A DNA stretch of 64,000 bases from NCBI GenBank assembly GCA_964542985.1, contig CAZIWH010000001.1, positions 41,390-105,389 on the forward strand. The letters are read 5' to 3'. This stretch comes from QNYQ01 sp964542985 (lineage in GTDB: Archaea > Thermoproteota > Thermoprotei_A > Sulfolobales > Pyrodictiaceae). The notes beneath the pieces were generated by a model that was not told where the DNA came from, did not search any database, and saw only the letters and a list, made by a program, of their open reading frames with translations. Numbering within the stretch: the first letter of the stretch is position 1; every line of letters starts with the position of its first letter. This document shows positions 16,568 through 25,034 of the stretch, in pieces. The position numbers and the translations under genes were made by a program.

Positions 16568-17182
16568 TTGAGTATACTGCAGGCACTCTACAGGCTGAAG
16601 CAGCGCGACTTCATGGAGAAGCTGCGCGAGATGAGTGACCCCAGTGTGATCTACGTTACAGATCTAGTTCAGTGCAGTCATAAGAGAGTGATGAGGATAA
16701 TGTATCCGCTCATGAGTTTTCGTTTCGAGCCTCCACTGGTGCTCGGCGACCTGGTTCACGCGGGCCTGGAGGCGTTGCTCTCCGAAGAAGACTGGGAGGC
16801 CGAGGTCCCAGTGGAGGCGAGCGTCGAGGTTGGAGGCGAGACCTATGTCGTCAAGGGAAGGGTTGACCTCCTCAAGAGGAGCGAGGAGGGGAGGCCCGTC
16901 ACCGTCGTTGAGATAAAGACTGGACGCGATTTGCTGGACAACAGTCCAAGGGAGCACCATGTAGCACAAGTACAGGTGTACATGAGCATGCTGGGCGCGA
17001 GAGAGGGCTACCTGGTCTACATTACACCCGAGAGGCTTGTCGAGTTCCCCGTAGAGCCCGTCAGCATAGACCTCGAGAGCCTCGTGGAGGACGTAGTCTA
17101 TGACCGCCGCGCGCCTAGATATGATTGGGAATGCCGCTACTGCCCCTATCGCAGGATATGCCCCTACGCCCATGTAAGGTGA
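16568..17182 (+). CDS. Cas4-like Fe-S nuclease, outside any CRISPR locus
   Basis: A 204-residue RecB-family nuclease of the Cas4 type. It shows the first cluster cysteine at C36 (VTDLVQCSHKR), the nuclease histidine in GDLVHAGLE, GRVDLL (Asp), VVEIKTGR (Glu-x-Lys), a Gln in HHVAQVQVYM, and the C-terminal triad C189, C192, C198 (WECRYCPYRRICPY), so the 4Fe-4S cluster and active site are complete. Family members cut single-stranded DNA exonucleolytically. There is no repeat array or other cas gene in 64 kb, so it is a solo Cas4, likely in DNA repair. TTG 16568 is the start. It shares a stop-overlapping ribosome site with the PHP gene downstream. Confidence 0.85.
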   Translation: MSILQALYRLKQRDFMEKLREMSDPSVIYVTDLVQCSHKRVMRIMYPLMSFRFEPPLVLGDLVHAGLEALLSEEDWEAEVPVEASVEVGGETYVVKGRVDLLKRSEEGRPVTVVEIKTGRDLLDNSPREHHVAQVQVYMSMLGAREGYLVYITPERLVEFPVEPVSIDLESLVEDVVYDRRAPRYDWECRYCPYRRICPYAHVR

Positions 17183-17188
17183 TGCACC

Positions 17189-17893
17189 CTGACTAGGCTC
17201 AAGGGAGACATGCACATACACACCACGGTCAGCGATGGAAGGGCTTCTCCAAGGGAGGCTGCACTCACTGCATATGAGAAGGGACTTGACTTCATAGCTG
17301 TAACCGATCACGATAGCTTTGAGGGCGCTGTGAAAGCCAAGCGTGCCGCAGAGTCCATGGGGCTGGAGCTAGTGGTTATCATCGGCTCAGAGGTCCGTAC
17401 CACTGCTGGGGATATTCTCGTGTATTGCCTCGAGCCGCCGGAGAGAATGCCACGTGATCCCCTGGAGCTGGCTGACTACATGAGGGATGAGGGCTGCCTC
17501 GTTGTACCCGCACACCCATTTGATAAGAGGAGGAAGGGTATAGGCGAGCTTGTCTACGAGGCAAGGTGGGACGCCATAGAAGTTTTCAACTCCTATAGTG
17601 ACCCGTGGTCTAACCGCCGGGCGGAGGAGGCTGCGAGAAGACTGGGGCTCCCCGGCTTAGCCAACAGTGATGCACACGTGCCGGAAGCCATAGGCGCAGC
17701 CTACAATCTTGTAGAAGCCGAGCCCGAAGCAGAGGACATTCTTGAAGCTATCCGTCGGAGAAAGGTGGCCCCGGTACCCGGGAGGCCCAGCATAGGGGGC
17801 TACTTGTCCACCATCGGATGGAGCATAAAACGCAGGCTCCGGCGCCGCGGGCCAAGCAGGCTCGACTACTTGGAGGACGAGAGCCCCTGGTAG
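17189..17893 (+). CDS. PHP-domain phosphoesterase
   Basis: A protein of about 234 residues of the polymerase-and-histidinol-phosphatase family, with metal-dependent phosphoesterase motifs: GDMHIHTTVSDG, AVTDHDSFEG, GSEV, VPAHPFD, LANSDAHVPE. It may hydrolyse nucleotides or 5'-phosphates. The frame has no ATG, GTG or TTG between the preceding in-frame TGA (17180) and ATG 17210, which is inside the first motif and has a poor ribosome site. CTG 17189 lies 5 bases after a perfect GGTGAT and would include the conserved Asp before MHIHT, so I chose it. It follows the Cas4-like gene directly. Confidence 0.8.
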   Translation: MTRLKGDMHIHTTVSDGRASPREAALTAYEKGLDFIAVTDHDSFEGAVKAKRAAESMGLELVVIIGSEVRTTAGDILVYCLEPPERMPRDPLELADYMRDEGCLVVPAHPFDKRRKGIGELVYEARWDAIEVFNSYSDPWSNRRAEEAARRLGLPGLANSDAHVPEAIGAAYNLVEAEPEAEDILEAIRRRKVAPVPGRPSIGGYLSTIGWSIKRRLRRRGPSRLDYLEDESPW

Positions 17894-17905
17894 AAAGGCT
17901 TGAGA

Positions 17906-19039
17906 CTAGAAGGAGGGGGCCTCAACGTATTCGAGCACCTTATCCCTGGCTTTCTCGAGCCGACGCTGGTGCTCCTCGAGGAACTTTGTGAGCAGCTCAA
18001 CCGCACGCCTCTTGTCTGGGCCACAGAGCAGCTCGCCGCCCCTACACTCCTCGTATATCCTTGCCAGCTCCCTGTCGTCGCCTATGAGGTGATATACGTA
18101 GAACTCGTAAATGGTGCACTTCTCCGGTATACCGCCTAGCCGGCGCTGCTCCTCCACGGTCGCGCGGCCGCCTGTGAGCGCACGCATGAGCTTCTTAGCC
18201 GCCACCTCCGGGGGATCGGTGAGGAATATCGTGTAGTCCGGCCTGCTGCTGCTCATCTTGTTGCCGTCCAGCCCGGTCTGGAACCTGTGGTACGTAGATG
18301 CCGGCCGCTTGAGCCCGAGCTCGTGCTCGAATCTGTCCGCGATGTCGCGAGTGAGCCTTAGGTGTGGATCCTGGTCGGCGCCGACAGGTACTACGACATG
18401 CTTGAAGCCGCCGAAGTGGTCAAGCTGTGGATGTAGTATGTCGGCGGCCTGAGTGAGCGCCGCAACAACCTTAGAGGGTTCCAGCTTCCCGTATATAGCC
18501 TCCATCTCAGCCATTGTTACTTTCCTAGAGAACATCTGTATGAGCCTGTAGTAGTGCGGATCATAGTTAGTCTGGAAGTATATGTGGGTGTGCTTGTTCT
18601 TCTCGAGACCGAGTGCAATGAGATTGGCAACATACTCGTATAGCCCTATCTCTATGACCTTCCTCCTGTCCAGGCGGCGCACCGCATATGCCTCGGCGTC
18701 AGCTATGACTACGAAGACCTCGAAGCCCAGCCTCTGGTAGTAGATTATCTGGTCCGCAACCATCTTGTGGCCAAAGTGGAAGCGACCACTAGGCATGAAA
18801 CCAGTGACTAACGCGACCCTCTCGCCACGCTCATATGCGTCGAGTATCTTGTCAAAGTCTCTGTGGCCGAATATCACGCCCCGCCTCATGAGATGGAGCG
18901 GCCGCTTGAACACCTTCTCCACGCGGGGCAGGAGCTCGCGGAAAGGTTTGACGCCGAAGTACTCGAAGAGCTTCTCGTACTCCAGTCTGACAGCCGTGCC
19001 CCAGGGATCTATGTAGGGGCTCTTGCCCTGCTCCTCCAC
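17906..19039 (-). CDS. trpS: tryptophanyl-tRNA synthetase
   Basis: Charges tRNA-Trp. The class I signatures are GFMPSGRFHFGHKM (HxGH) and DGNKMSSSRPDYTIF (KMSKS-type), and the middle part VFVVIADAEAY, QTNYDPHYYRLIQMFSRK and VPVGADQDPHLRLTRDIA fits the archaeal/eukaryal TrpRS. The frame is open to an ATG at 19141, but a TATA-like CTTTATCC at about 19070-19078 lies inside that extension, and GTG 19039 has GGTGGGAG in front, giving 377 residues, the usual length. The divergent NurA-like gene starts 89 bases away, so the two share a promoter region. Confidence 0.93.
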   Translation of the reverse strand: MEEQGKSPYIDPWGTAVRLEYEKLFEYFGVKPFRELLPRVEKVFKRPLHLMRRGVIFGHRDFDKILDAYERGERVALVTGFMPSGRFHFGHKMVADQIIYYQRLGFEVFVVIADAEAYAVRRLDRRKVIEIGLYEYVANLIALGLEKNKHTHIYFQTNYDPHYYRLIQMFSRKVTMAEMEAIYGKLEPSKVVAALTQAADILHPQLDHFGGFKHVVVPVGADQDPHLRLTRDIADRFEHELGLKRPASTYHRFQTGLDGNKMSSSRPDYTIFLTDPPEVAAKKLMRALTGGRATVEEQRRLGGIPEKCTIYEFYVYHLIGDDRELARIYEECRGGELLCGPDKRRAVELLTKFLEEHQRRLEKARDKVLEYVEAPSF

Positions 19040-19127
19040 AATAACTCCCACCCGCCGTGCGCCGCTACGCGGATAAAGCTGCTCTTTATTGCTAACGTCC
19101 CGTCTTGATTGAGTTGGGGACCTCTGC

Positions 19128-20066
19128 TTGGTACGCGTCATAGAGTTCAGCGATGTCCTTGAGGCTGTTAGGAAGCTTGCCCGTGAAGCTCCAGAGCCTC
19201 ACGGGCTCAGGGAGAGAGTAGAAGCCTCTGGCCTGCTTGTGAGGCTCGGGAACCGCGGCGACTTTGAAGGGAGAGTTGTGGCCGTTGACTCTGCGTTCCC
19301 GAAGACCCCCGTGTATCTCCTAGGCTATGCTTTGAGCCTTGTCGCCGTGGCCATAGTCTCGGCCGGCGAAGGGGGCTTCTCTAAGAGAGTTAAGTCGTGG
19401 CTCCTAGCGGAGAGGCTCGGCGAGCTTGACCAGGACTATGTAGCCGGGTTTGCGCGGCTAAGGGAAAGGCTCGAGGCTGTAGCCTCCGCTCGCGGAGCAA
19501 GGGCTGTGCTTCTCGACGGGGAGCTTGTGCCCCGGTCGGGGCGGAGCCCTGTGTGGAGGGAGGTTGAGGGGGCTAGCCGCAGGCTCCTTGACCTAGTTGA
19601 CGCCGGGGTCTGCGTGGCGGGCGTGTTGAAGAGGAGCTACTCGGCTAGCCTAGCGTCGAGGCTTGGATTCGAGTTTTCTGACCGCGTACTGGCCTCGTTC
19701 ACGCTCCAGAGGGGGGAGGCGATCGTTGCTGAGCATTCTTCGCGGCTGCTGCATGCCAGGGGCTGCTTTGAGGCCCTCTATAAGCCGCCGAGAGGGCTGC
19801 CCGCCGCAGTTAGGGTTGAGCTATGCTGCCCCGGCGGCCGTGAGGAGGCCGTGGGGTTCCTATCCTGGCTCGCCAGGGAGACTGGTGCCTCGGGGCTGCC
19901 CTGGATGATAGACCTCGTCGACTCGCTTGCTAAGAAGGAGGCCTCGAAGGCTTCTGCCGTAGAGGCACTTCTCCTCTCCAACCTTGCGCGGCTGGGTCTG
20001 CAGCATCTGGGCTACAGCGCTAACCCACAAGAGTCCATGAGGAGGGGGCGGGGCAGCCGGCAGTAG
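19128..20066 (+). CDS. NurA-like nuclease domain protein
   Basis: A 312-residue protein with the spacing of the NurA 5'-3' nuclease: VVAVDSAFPKTPVYLLGYAL (acidic strand), then LLDGELVPRSG, GVLKRSYSASLASRLGF (basic helix) and LPWMIDLVDSLAKKE (late acidic residue). In archaea NurA works with HerA, Mre11 and Rad50 in end resection, but none of those is in this window, so it may be a paralogue with another partner. The start is TTG 19128 with GGGGACC in front; a TATA-like CTTTATT lies at 19084-19090. Its 3' end overlaps the convergent DUF447 gene by 47 bases. Confidence 0.65.
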   Translation: MVRVIEFSDVLEAVRKLAREAPEPHGLRERVEASGLLVRLGNRGDFEGRVVAVDSAFPKTPVYLLGYALSLVAVAIVSAGEGGFSKRVKSWLLAERLGELDQDYVAGFARLRERLEAVASARGARAVLLDGELVPRSGRSPVWREVEGASRRLLDLVDAGVCVAGVLKRSYSASLASRLGFEFSDRVLASFTLQRGEAIVAEHSSRLLHARGCFEALYKPPRGLPAAVRVELCCPGGREEAVGFLSWLARETGASGLPWMIDLVDSLAKKEASKASAVEALLLSNLARLGLQHLGYSANPQESMRRGRGSRQ

Positions 20067-20640
20067 CGGCCACCGCTGCTGCACGACGCGCCAGCTTATT
20101 GAGCCTCTCTAGTAAGCTGTTAGGGGCGACGTGTGCCACACAGTTGAGCGCCAGCGCCAACGCTTCTAGCTGTGCCGCGGCCTCCTTGCAGCGGCGTAGC
20201 CTTGACCAGTAGAGTACGCGGGTGTAGGCTATCAGTGCCTCAACTGTACAGCCTAGGGCCCTCGTGTAGCCCGGGCAGCAGCTCTCCTCCACGCGAAGGG
20301 GCTCTAGGACGAGGACTAGGGCGCTGCCCATGCGGCGGCGCGCAGATATGATTGCCTCTATACGTGTGCCCTCCGCGTGGGGGCATGGTGTGTGGAGCGT
20401 CTTGGCGGGTGTTGTGGCGAGCCGGTGCTCCACGGCGTCGAGGAAGGTCTCAGGACGGCATGCTGCTACTAGGCAGGCCTCGACCGCTTCCTGAGCATAG
20501 ACGTGGAGCTTCGTGCCCGGGTATATCTTCACGTACAGCGCGCCGTTGGGGCCAGGTCTCAGGCCTAGGGGCGTGGTAAAGACCCTCAGGGGTGACGCTA
20601 TCGTGGCGACTGTCTCGAGTATGTATCCCTTGAGCAGCAT
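20020..20640 (-). CDS. DUF447 flavin-fold protein, pterin-pathway associated
   Basis: A 206-residue protein with the DUF447 outline: it starts MLLKGYILETVATIASP, then TPLGLRPGPNGALYVKIYPGT, a split-barrel flavin-binding-like unit, and ends in a cysteine-containing helical part. In methanogens DUF447 genes travel with tetrahydromethanopterin genes, and here it sits head to head with mptE and close to mptG, which supports that link. The frame is open to 20679, but the extra N-terminus is low-complexity Ala/Ser, so ATG 20640 is chosen. Its start overlaps the mptE start on the other strand. Function unproven. Confidence 0.65.
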   Translation of the reverse strand: MLLKGYILETVATIASPLRVFTTPLGLRPGPNGALYVKIYPGTKLHVYAQEAVEACLVAACRPETFLDAVEHRLATTPAKTLHTPCPHAEGTRIEAIISARRRMGSALVLVLEPLRVEESCCPGYTRALGCTVEALIAYTRVLYWSRLRRCKEAAAQLEALALALNCVAHVAPNSLLERLNKLARRAAAVAATAGCPAPSSWTLVG

Positions 20641-21376
20641 CTGGGCCGCCGAGGTCGCCGAGGCAGCCGCTGCCCTCATGGGCTACAGCCGTAGGGGTGA
20701 TTGCCGGGCGGCTAGGGTTCTTCAAAGCTTGGCTCTGGAGGCTCTGCTTGAGAGCCGCCTTGTGGTCCCTTCTACGGTGTGCAGCCTCCTGCGTGGTCGC
20801 CGTGTCTGCGTGGCCGGGAGCTCGGAGGAGCTTCTTAACAGGAGATGGCATGTTCCGCGCGGATGTGTCGTGGTTGCCGCTGATGGCGCTACCGCGCTTT
20901 TGCTGGAGGCAGGGGTTGTGCCAGATGTGGTGGTAACCGATCTTGATGGACCATGGGGTGCCCTTGAGGAGGCTGCTAGGAGAGGAAGTCTCCTGGTGCT
21001 ATATGCTCATGGAGATAACGTGGCATCTGTTAGGAGGTTCACCGGGCTGCTAGAGAGATTTGCAGCGCAGGCCCAGTGCATGCTGCCTGGCTCCCAGGCT
21101 CTGCTCCTTCCACCGACCGGGTTCACCGACGGCGACAGAGCAGTTGGTCTCGTAGTCCTCTGCGGGGCCGAGGAGCTGAGCCTCATAGGCATGGAGTTTG
21201 GCGGAAGAGTTGCAGCCGGGACCAAGGCCTGGCTAAGGAGTTCCATAGAGCCTTGGCCCGAGAAGCGGAGAAAGCTTGCAATAGCCGCTAGGATTACATC
21301 TATATGGCTCGGCGTGCACAAGCTGCGCCGTGGGACCGGTATTGGGCCGCAGAGTGGTCATAGAGACCGGGGCTAG
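20621..21376 (+). CDS. mptE: MptE-like 6-hydroxymethylpterin diphosphokinase (DUF115)
   Basis: In methanogens this family pyrophosphorylates 6-hydroxymethyl-7,8-dihydropterin in methanopterin synthesis. The 251-residue protein has the DUF115 core: VCVAGSSEELLNRRWHVPRG, VVAADGATALLLEAGVVPDVVVTDLDG (the DGA and TDLDG ligands), LYAHGDN and GFTDGDRAVGLVVLCGAEELSLIGMEFG. ATG 20621 keeps the N-terminal helix (IWAAEVAEAAAALMGYS) seen in the family; ATG 20678 would remove it. The end overlaps mptG by 47 bases. It is divergent from the DUF447 gene with about 20 bases of start overlap. Confidence 0.8.
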   Translation: MYPLSSIWAAEVAEAAAALMGYSRRGDCRAARVLQSLALEALLESRLVVPSTVCSLLRGRRVCVAGSSEELLNRRWHVPRGCVVVAADGATALLLEAGVVPDVVVTDLDGPWGALEEAARRGSLLVLYAHGDNVASVRRFTGLLERFAAQAQCMLPGSQALLLPPTGFTDGDRAVGLVVLCGAEELSLIGMEFGGRVAAGTKAWLRSSIEPWPEKRRKLAIAARITSIWLGVHKLRRGTGIGPQSGHRDRG

Positions 21377-22301
21377 GCTGCACCTGGGCTTCTACAGGCT
21401 CTGCGCCCTGGGGAACCGACTACTCGGAGGAGTTGGGCTAGCTGTTGAGGGGGCTCATGAGCCGGTGGGCGTGCTGCTCGAAGCCGCGAGAACCGGCTCG
21501 AAGCCAGTAGCCGAGGGCTGCGACTCTGAGCGGGCCCAGGCCTTCCTAGAGGAGGCTGTGTCTAGGTTCAAGCTCCCGTCGGGGATCTACGTTAGGCTGC
21601 ATCGCTGCTTGCCTAGGCACGTGGGTCTCGGCTCGACGACGCAGCTGGCCCTGGCGATCTATTCTGCTGTCGCGGCCCTCGCTGGGCTCAGTGTTGAGAC
21701 TGCTGTGCACGCCGCCTCCAGGTCAAGGTTCTCGGGTGTCGGCACCGGGGTCTTTCTCTACGGCGGACTAGTGGTGGACGCAGGATCCCGGGACGGCGTT
21801 GCCAGGCCCATGCTCTGGGGAAGCGTGCCAGAGCGTTGGGGTATAGTCGCGGTGATCCCACGCACGGATTGGAGAGTTGAGGAGGGCCCCGGTGAGGTCG
21901 AGGCTATTGAGTCTGTGGTGCGGTCGCTTCCCTCTGGGGATGAGTGCCGCCGCGCCTACCCGGTCGTCCTCGACATGCTTGCCCCCGGCGCTGCGGAGGG
22001 TGACTTCGAACTCTTCGTTAAGGGCGTTGAGCTTCTTGAGAGGAAGGCTGCTGAGGCGTTCTCGGGGAGCCAGGGAGGAGCGTTCTGCTGCCCCGAGGCC
22101 GAGGAGGCTGCAAAAGCGCTTAGGGGGTCTGGTGCGCGGGGCGTGGGGCAAAGCAGCTGGGGCCCGCTCGTCTACGGTTTTTACCCGAGCATAGAGGATG
22201 CCGAGCTAGCTGCTGCCCGCATCTCCCGGCTCCTGCCCTACGGCTGGAGGGTTCTCGTCCTCCGTCCTAGGAGCCGGGGTGCCCTCATCGCCACCTTCTG
22301 A
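21330..22301 (+). CDS. mptG: beta-ribofuranosylaminobenzene 5'-phosphate synthase
   Basis: Condenses p-hydroxybenzoate or p-aminobenzoate with PRPP, the first committed step to methanopterin-type C1 carriers. The 323-residue GHMP-fold protein has VIETGARLHLGFYRL at the start, the GHMP loop HVGLGSTTQLALAIYSA, SRFSGVGTGVFLYGGLVVDAG and near the end GVGQSSWGPLVYGF, all diagnostic for this enzyme. Starts at GTG 21330, TTG 21342 or GTG 21354 are possible; all lie inside mptE. The end overlaps tmcA by 96 bases in convergent orientation. It points to a methanopterin-like or sulfopterin-like cofactor in this organism. Confidence 0.88.
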   Translation: MGPVLGRRVVIETGARLHLGFYRLCALGNRLLGGVGLAVEGAHEPVGVLLEAARTGSKPVAEGCDSERAQAFLEEAVSRFKLPSGIYVRLHRCLPRHVGLGSTTQLALAIYSAVAALAGLSVETAVHAASRSRFSGVGTGVFLYGGLVVDAGSRDGVARPMLWGSVPERWGIVAVIPRTDWRVEEGPGEVEAIESVVRSLPSGDECRRAYPVVLDMLAPGAAEGDFELFVKGVELLERKAAEAFSGSQGGAFCCPEAEEAAKALRGSGARGVGQSSWGPLVYGFYPSIEDAELAAARISRLLPYGWRVLVLRPRSRGALIATF

Positions 22302-24950
22302 GCCCTCCAGCTGCTCGGTTTCCTCTTCGACTTTCTCGGGCCCCCTTGGGGACACCTCGCGCTGCTTCAGCCCCTTCCTGCGCCAGGGTAGAGGCAGCAC
22401 ATATGGCTGCTCTCTCTCAAGGAGATCATCGGCCTCGAGGCCTACGCTGCTCTCGGAGTCGAGACCGTAGTAGTGGCGGAGGATCTTCCTTGCCAGCTCC
22501 TTTAGGGCGACCATTACCGCGTGCGGTCTTGTCCTCAGCTCTTCAGCTACCTGGTCCCAGCTGCGGGCCTGCAGTATCTTCGCTATCGCTATGTACTCTT
22601 CACGCTTGGATAAGCTTAGCCCTCTGGTCTTAGGGTACATAGTCCAGTAGGACTCTATGAGCTCGCGGAATATGTCGGCGACAGCCTCGTAGGTCATGGG
22701 ACCGTAGGCATATATCCAGAGCCGGTCCACCTGGACTGGCGTGAGGCGAGGATAACGCTCCTCGTCTATCGGCGCCCCCGTCTTCAGTATGAGAGCTGCA
22801 ACCTCTGTCTCGAAGCCGCGGTAGGGGTCGTGCAGACTTGCAAGGAGCTTTCTCTTGAACTCGCGATTCACTAGGCTAACTACATGTTTCATCTTTTCTT
22901 TTATAGGATTTATGACTAGTAGGGTGTACTCGCCGCTGACGGGATTGCGGTCGGGCGACATGTGGACAGGCAGGTAGCCGTTCTTGAGCCAGAAGCGGAG
23001 CAGCTGCTCGTTGACCCCGAATCCGCTGCCAACCCAGTCAAGGCCTCTCTCCTTCGCCTCATCGTAGAGGTTCTTCAAGGCGAAGCTCCCTATCCCGCGA
23101 CCCTGGACGTCTGGGTGCGTTGCTATCCTCACTATCCTGAGTCCACGAGCACGGCCGAACTCGCGTATCCTGGCATGCTTGAGCAGGCGGTCGGGGATTA
23201 TGTTGCCCGGAGTCTTGCCGCCTCGTAGGAGATCTTCTATCATCTCGTCGTCAAGTCCGCCCTCGTTGGCTATCTGCAACGCTGCCACTATCTTCCCGCC
23301 ACGTGCCGTCTTCACCGCCCTTATGATGTGGTGCGGCGCATCTGCGAGTATAGCTAGGTCGTCTGGCTCATTCCTGTAGTGAGCTAGGACGTAGATGCCG
23401 AAGAGCTGGCGTAGCTCCTTCTCCCCACGCGGGCTGAACAAGTACTCCGGGTCGTACTTCACGTAGACCAGGTTGCCCTCCTCTATATCCTCAATGTCTT
23501 CCCTGGACAGATCCGCGGGCTCCGCATCTAGGAGCAGCGCGTCGAAGAGCCACCTCTCTATCGGATCGTTTATAGCATAGCGTATGGGTTCATGCATCTC
23601 GACAAGTGTTAGATCCGTCTTTGGGTCCCTCTTGAGTACAGGGAGGAAGCGGACCGAGAATCCGCGACCCGCGCCCTCGTAGCCATGTATAGTGGTTGCA
23701 AAGACTAACTTCTGGTGCCTCCTCCATATCTGGAGGAGCAGTGGCACATGCATTCCGGCTGCCTCATCAACTATTACTATATCTGCTTTGAGCTTGGGCA
23801 CGTAGAGGGGCTCCCAGTATTCTATGCTGAATCTCTCCCCATGGAGCTCCATTATCTTGTCTCCGCGCTTGACAGTTCTAGTTTTTAGGCTGAGAGTGTC
23901 CGCCGCCTTCACTGCTAGCTGGAAGAATGACTGGACATTGAGGAGGTTGGGTGCTGTTACTATTATCCTCACGCGACCGGGCTTCTTTATCGCCGTGGCA
24001 AAGCCTATTGATGCTATGCCTACTGCACCCGACTTGCCTCTCCCGCGATCAGATGTTATCACTATTGCCTTTTTCCTGTTCTTCGGGGGCTTATCTATCA
24101 GCTTTTCTAGTGTCTTAAGTACGGTTACTTGGTCCTGCGTCAACGCTAGCTCGTAGAGTTCGCGAGGGAACCTTGTCTTCAGAGGTATCTCTATCTTTCT
24201 CTCACTCGCCTGTTGTAGAGGGTAGTCGTCTGCCTTTAGAAGCTCCTCCGCATCAGTGTCGTATATGAATATGCCCTTGTGTTCCATAAGCTTCCTCTTG
24301 AACCACTTGATAAATATGTGGCGAGGCTTGTCGTAGCCAGGTACGACGAGATTCCGCTTGAATATAGTCATCCACGTATCCCATTTCTCCCACGGGGGCA
24401 CGGTGAATATGATGAGTCCACCACCCTCAACTATGCCCGTCAGCCTACCTACGTCGTTTGGCTTCAAGTCGTTGACCAGGTCTAGCACGAGCAGCTTGGC
24501 TGTTGTACCGAGGTAGCGGTCGCTCTCCTCGTAGCGCGCTATGGTGTGCGTTATCATGTTTGCCTGCGACTTAATTACTCTCTTGACAACCTCTTTTCTG
24601 ACCTTGGCGTCCTTGAACTCGTCGTGGAACATGTATAACAGGGGGAGCTCCTCCTTTCCCTTGAGCCTCCTGTAGACCCTCTCATAGAATAGAATGGTGC
24701 GCGCCACAAGAGCGCCTACCTTTACGGGATCTGAGCCTGTTATTACGACGAGCCGCCGGTGCCGAGAGAGCACTGCCCTGGCTATCGCCTTGCTTAGCTT
24801 GCGCAGTAACCTGTTGTAGCTCTTTGGTATATAGAGCTTCAGACTGTCGGCTACCTTGCGTCCTATCTCCTCGATGTCTTTCCTTGTTAGCTTCTCTAAG
24901 TCCTCGGGATCTAGTTTTATGGTCTCGCGCTTCTTGTCTCTTTGCGGCAT
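22206..24950 (-). CDS. tmcA: tRNA(Met) cytidine acetyltransferase
   Basis: Makes N4-acetylcytidine with acetyl-CoA and ATP; in hyperthermophilic archaea homologues acetylate many CCG sites in rRNA and tRNA. The 914-residue protein shows the helicase-like module (ITSDRGRGKSGAVGIAS Walker A, VDEAAGMHVPLL Walker B, FATTIHGYEGAGRGF) and then the GNAT module (RIATHPDVQGRGIGSFALKNL). The C-terminal tail is a Pro/Glu-rich extension that overlaps mptG. ATG 24950 is the start; a TATA-like CCAAATATC is at about 25018-25026. It lies downstream of hisS on the same strand. Confidence 0.93.
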   Translation of the reverse strand: MPQRDKKRETIKLDPEDLEKLTRKDIEEIGRKVADSLKLYIPKSYNRLLRKLSKAIARAVLSRHRRLVVITGSDPVKVGALVARTILFYERVYRRLKGKEELPLLYMFHDEFKDAKVRKEVVKRVIKSQANMITHTIARYEESDRYLGTTAKLLVLDLVNDLKPNDVGRLTGIVEGGGLIIFTVPPWEKWDTWMTIFKRNLVVPGYDKPRHIFIKWFKRKLMEHKGIFIYDTDAEELLKADDYPLQQASERKIEIPLKTRFPRELYELALTQDQVTVLKTLEKLIDKPPKNRKKAIVITSDRGRGKSGAVGIASIGFATAIKKPGRVRIIVTAPNLLNVQSFFQLAVKAADTLSLKTRTVKRGDKIMELHGERFSIEYWEPLYVPKLKADIVIVDEAAGMHVPLLLQIWRRHQKLVFATTIHGYEGAGRGFSVRFLPVLKRDPKTDLTLVEMHEPIRYAINDPIERWLFDALLLDAEPADLSREDIEDIEEGNLVYVKYDPEYLFSPRGEKELRQLFGIYVLAHYRNEPDDLAILADAPHHIIRAVKTARGGKIVAALQIANEGGLDDEMIEDLLRGGKTPGNIIPDRLLKHARIREFGRARGLRIVRIATHPDVQGRGIGSFALKNLYDEAKERGLDWVGSGFGVNEQLLRFWLKNGYLPVHMSPDRNPVSGEYTLLVINPIKEKMKHVVSLVNREFKRKLLASLHDPYRGFETEVAALILKTGAPIDEERYPRLTPVQVDRLWIYAYGPMTYEAVADIFRELIESYWTMYPKTRGLSLSKREEYIAIAKILQARSWDQVAEELRTRPHAVMVALKELARKILRHYYGLDSESSVGLEADDLLEREQPYVLPLPWRRKGLKQREVSPRGPEKVEEETEQLEGSEGGDEGTPAPRTEDENPPAVGQEPGDAGSS

Positions 24951-25034
24951 GTTGACGGCGGCACCTCTTTGCTCTTCCTCTTCTCTCCCGGGGGCAGCGG
25001 TCGCTGAGGGTAGTGTTTGATATTTGGAGCGGGT

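Noticed and set aside
16550..17182. Cas4-like gene as a sign of a CRISPR-Cas locus
   Set aside because: No repeat-spacer array and no other cas gene in the window; Lhr and PHP are not cas genes.
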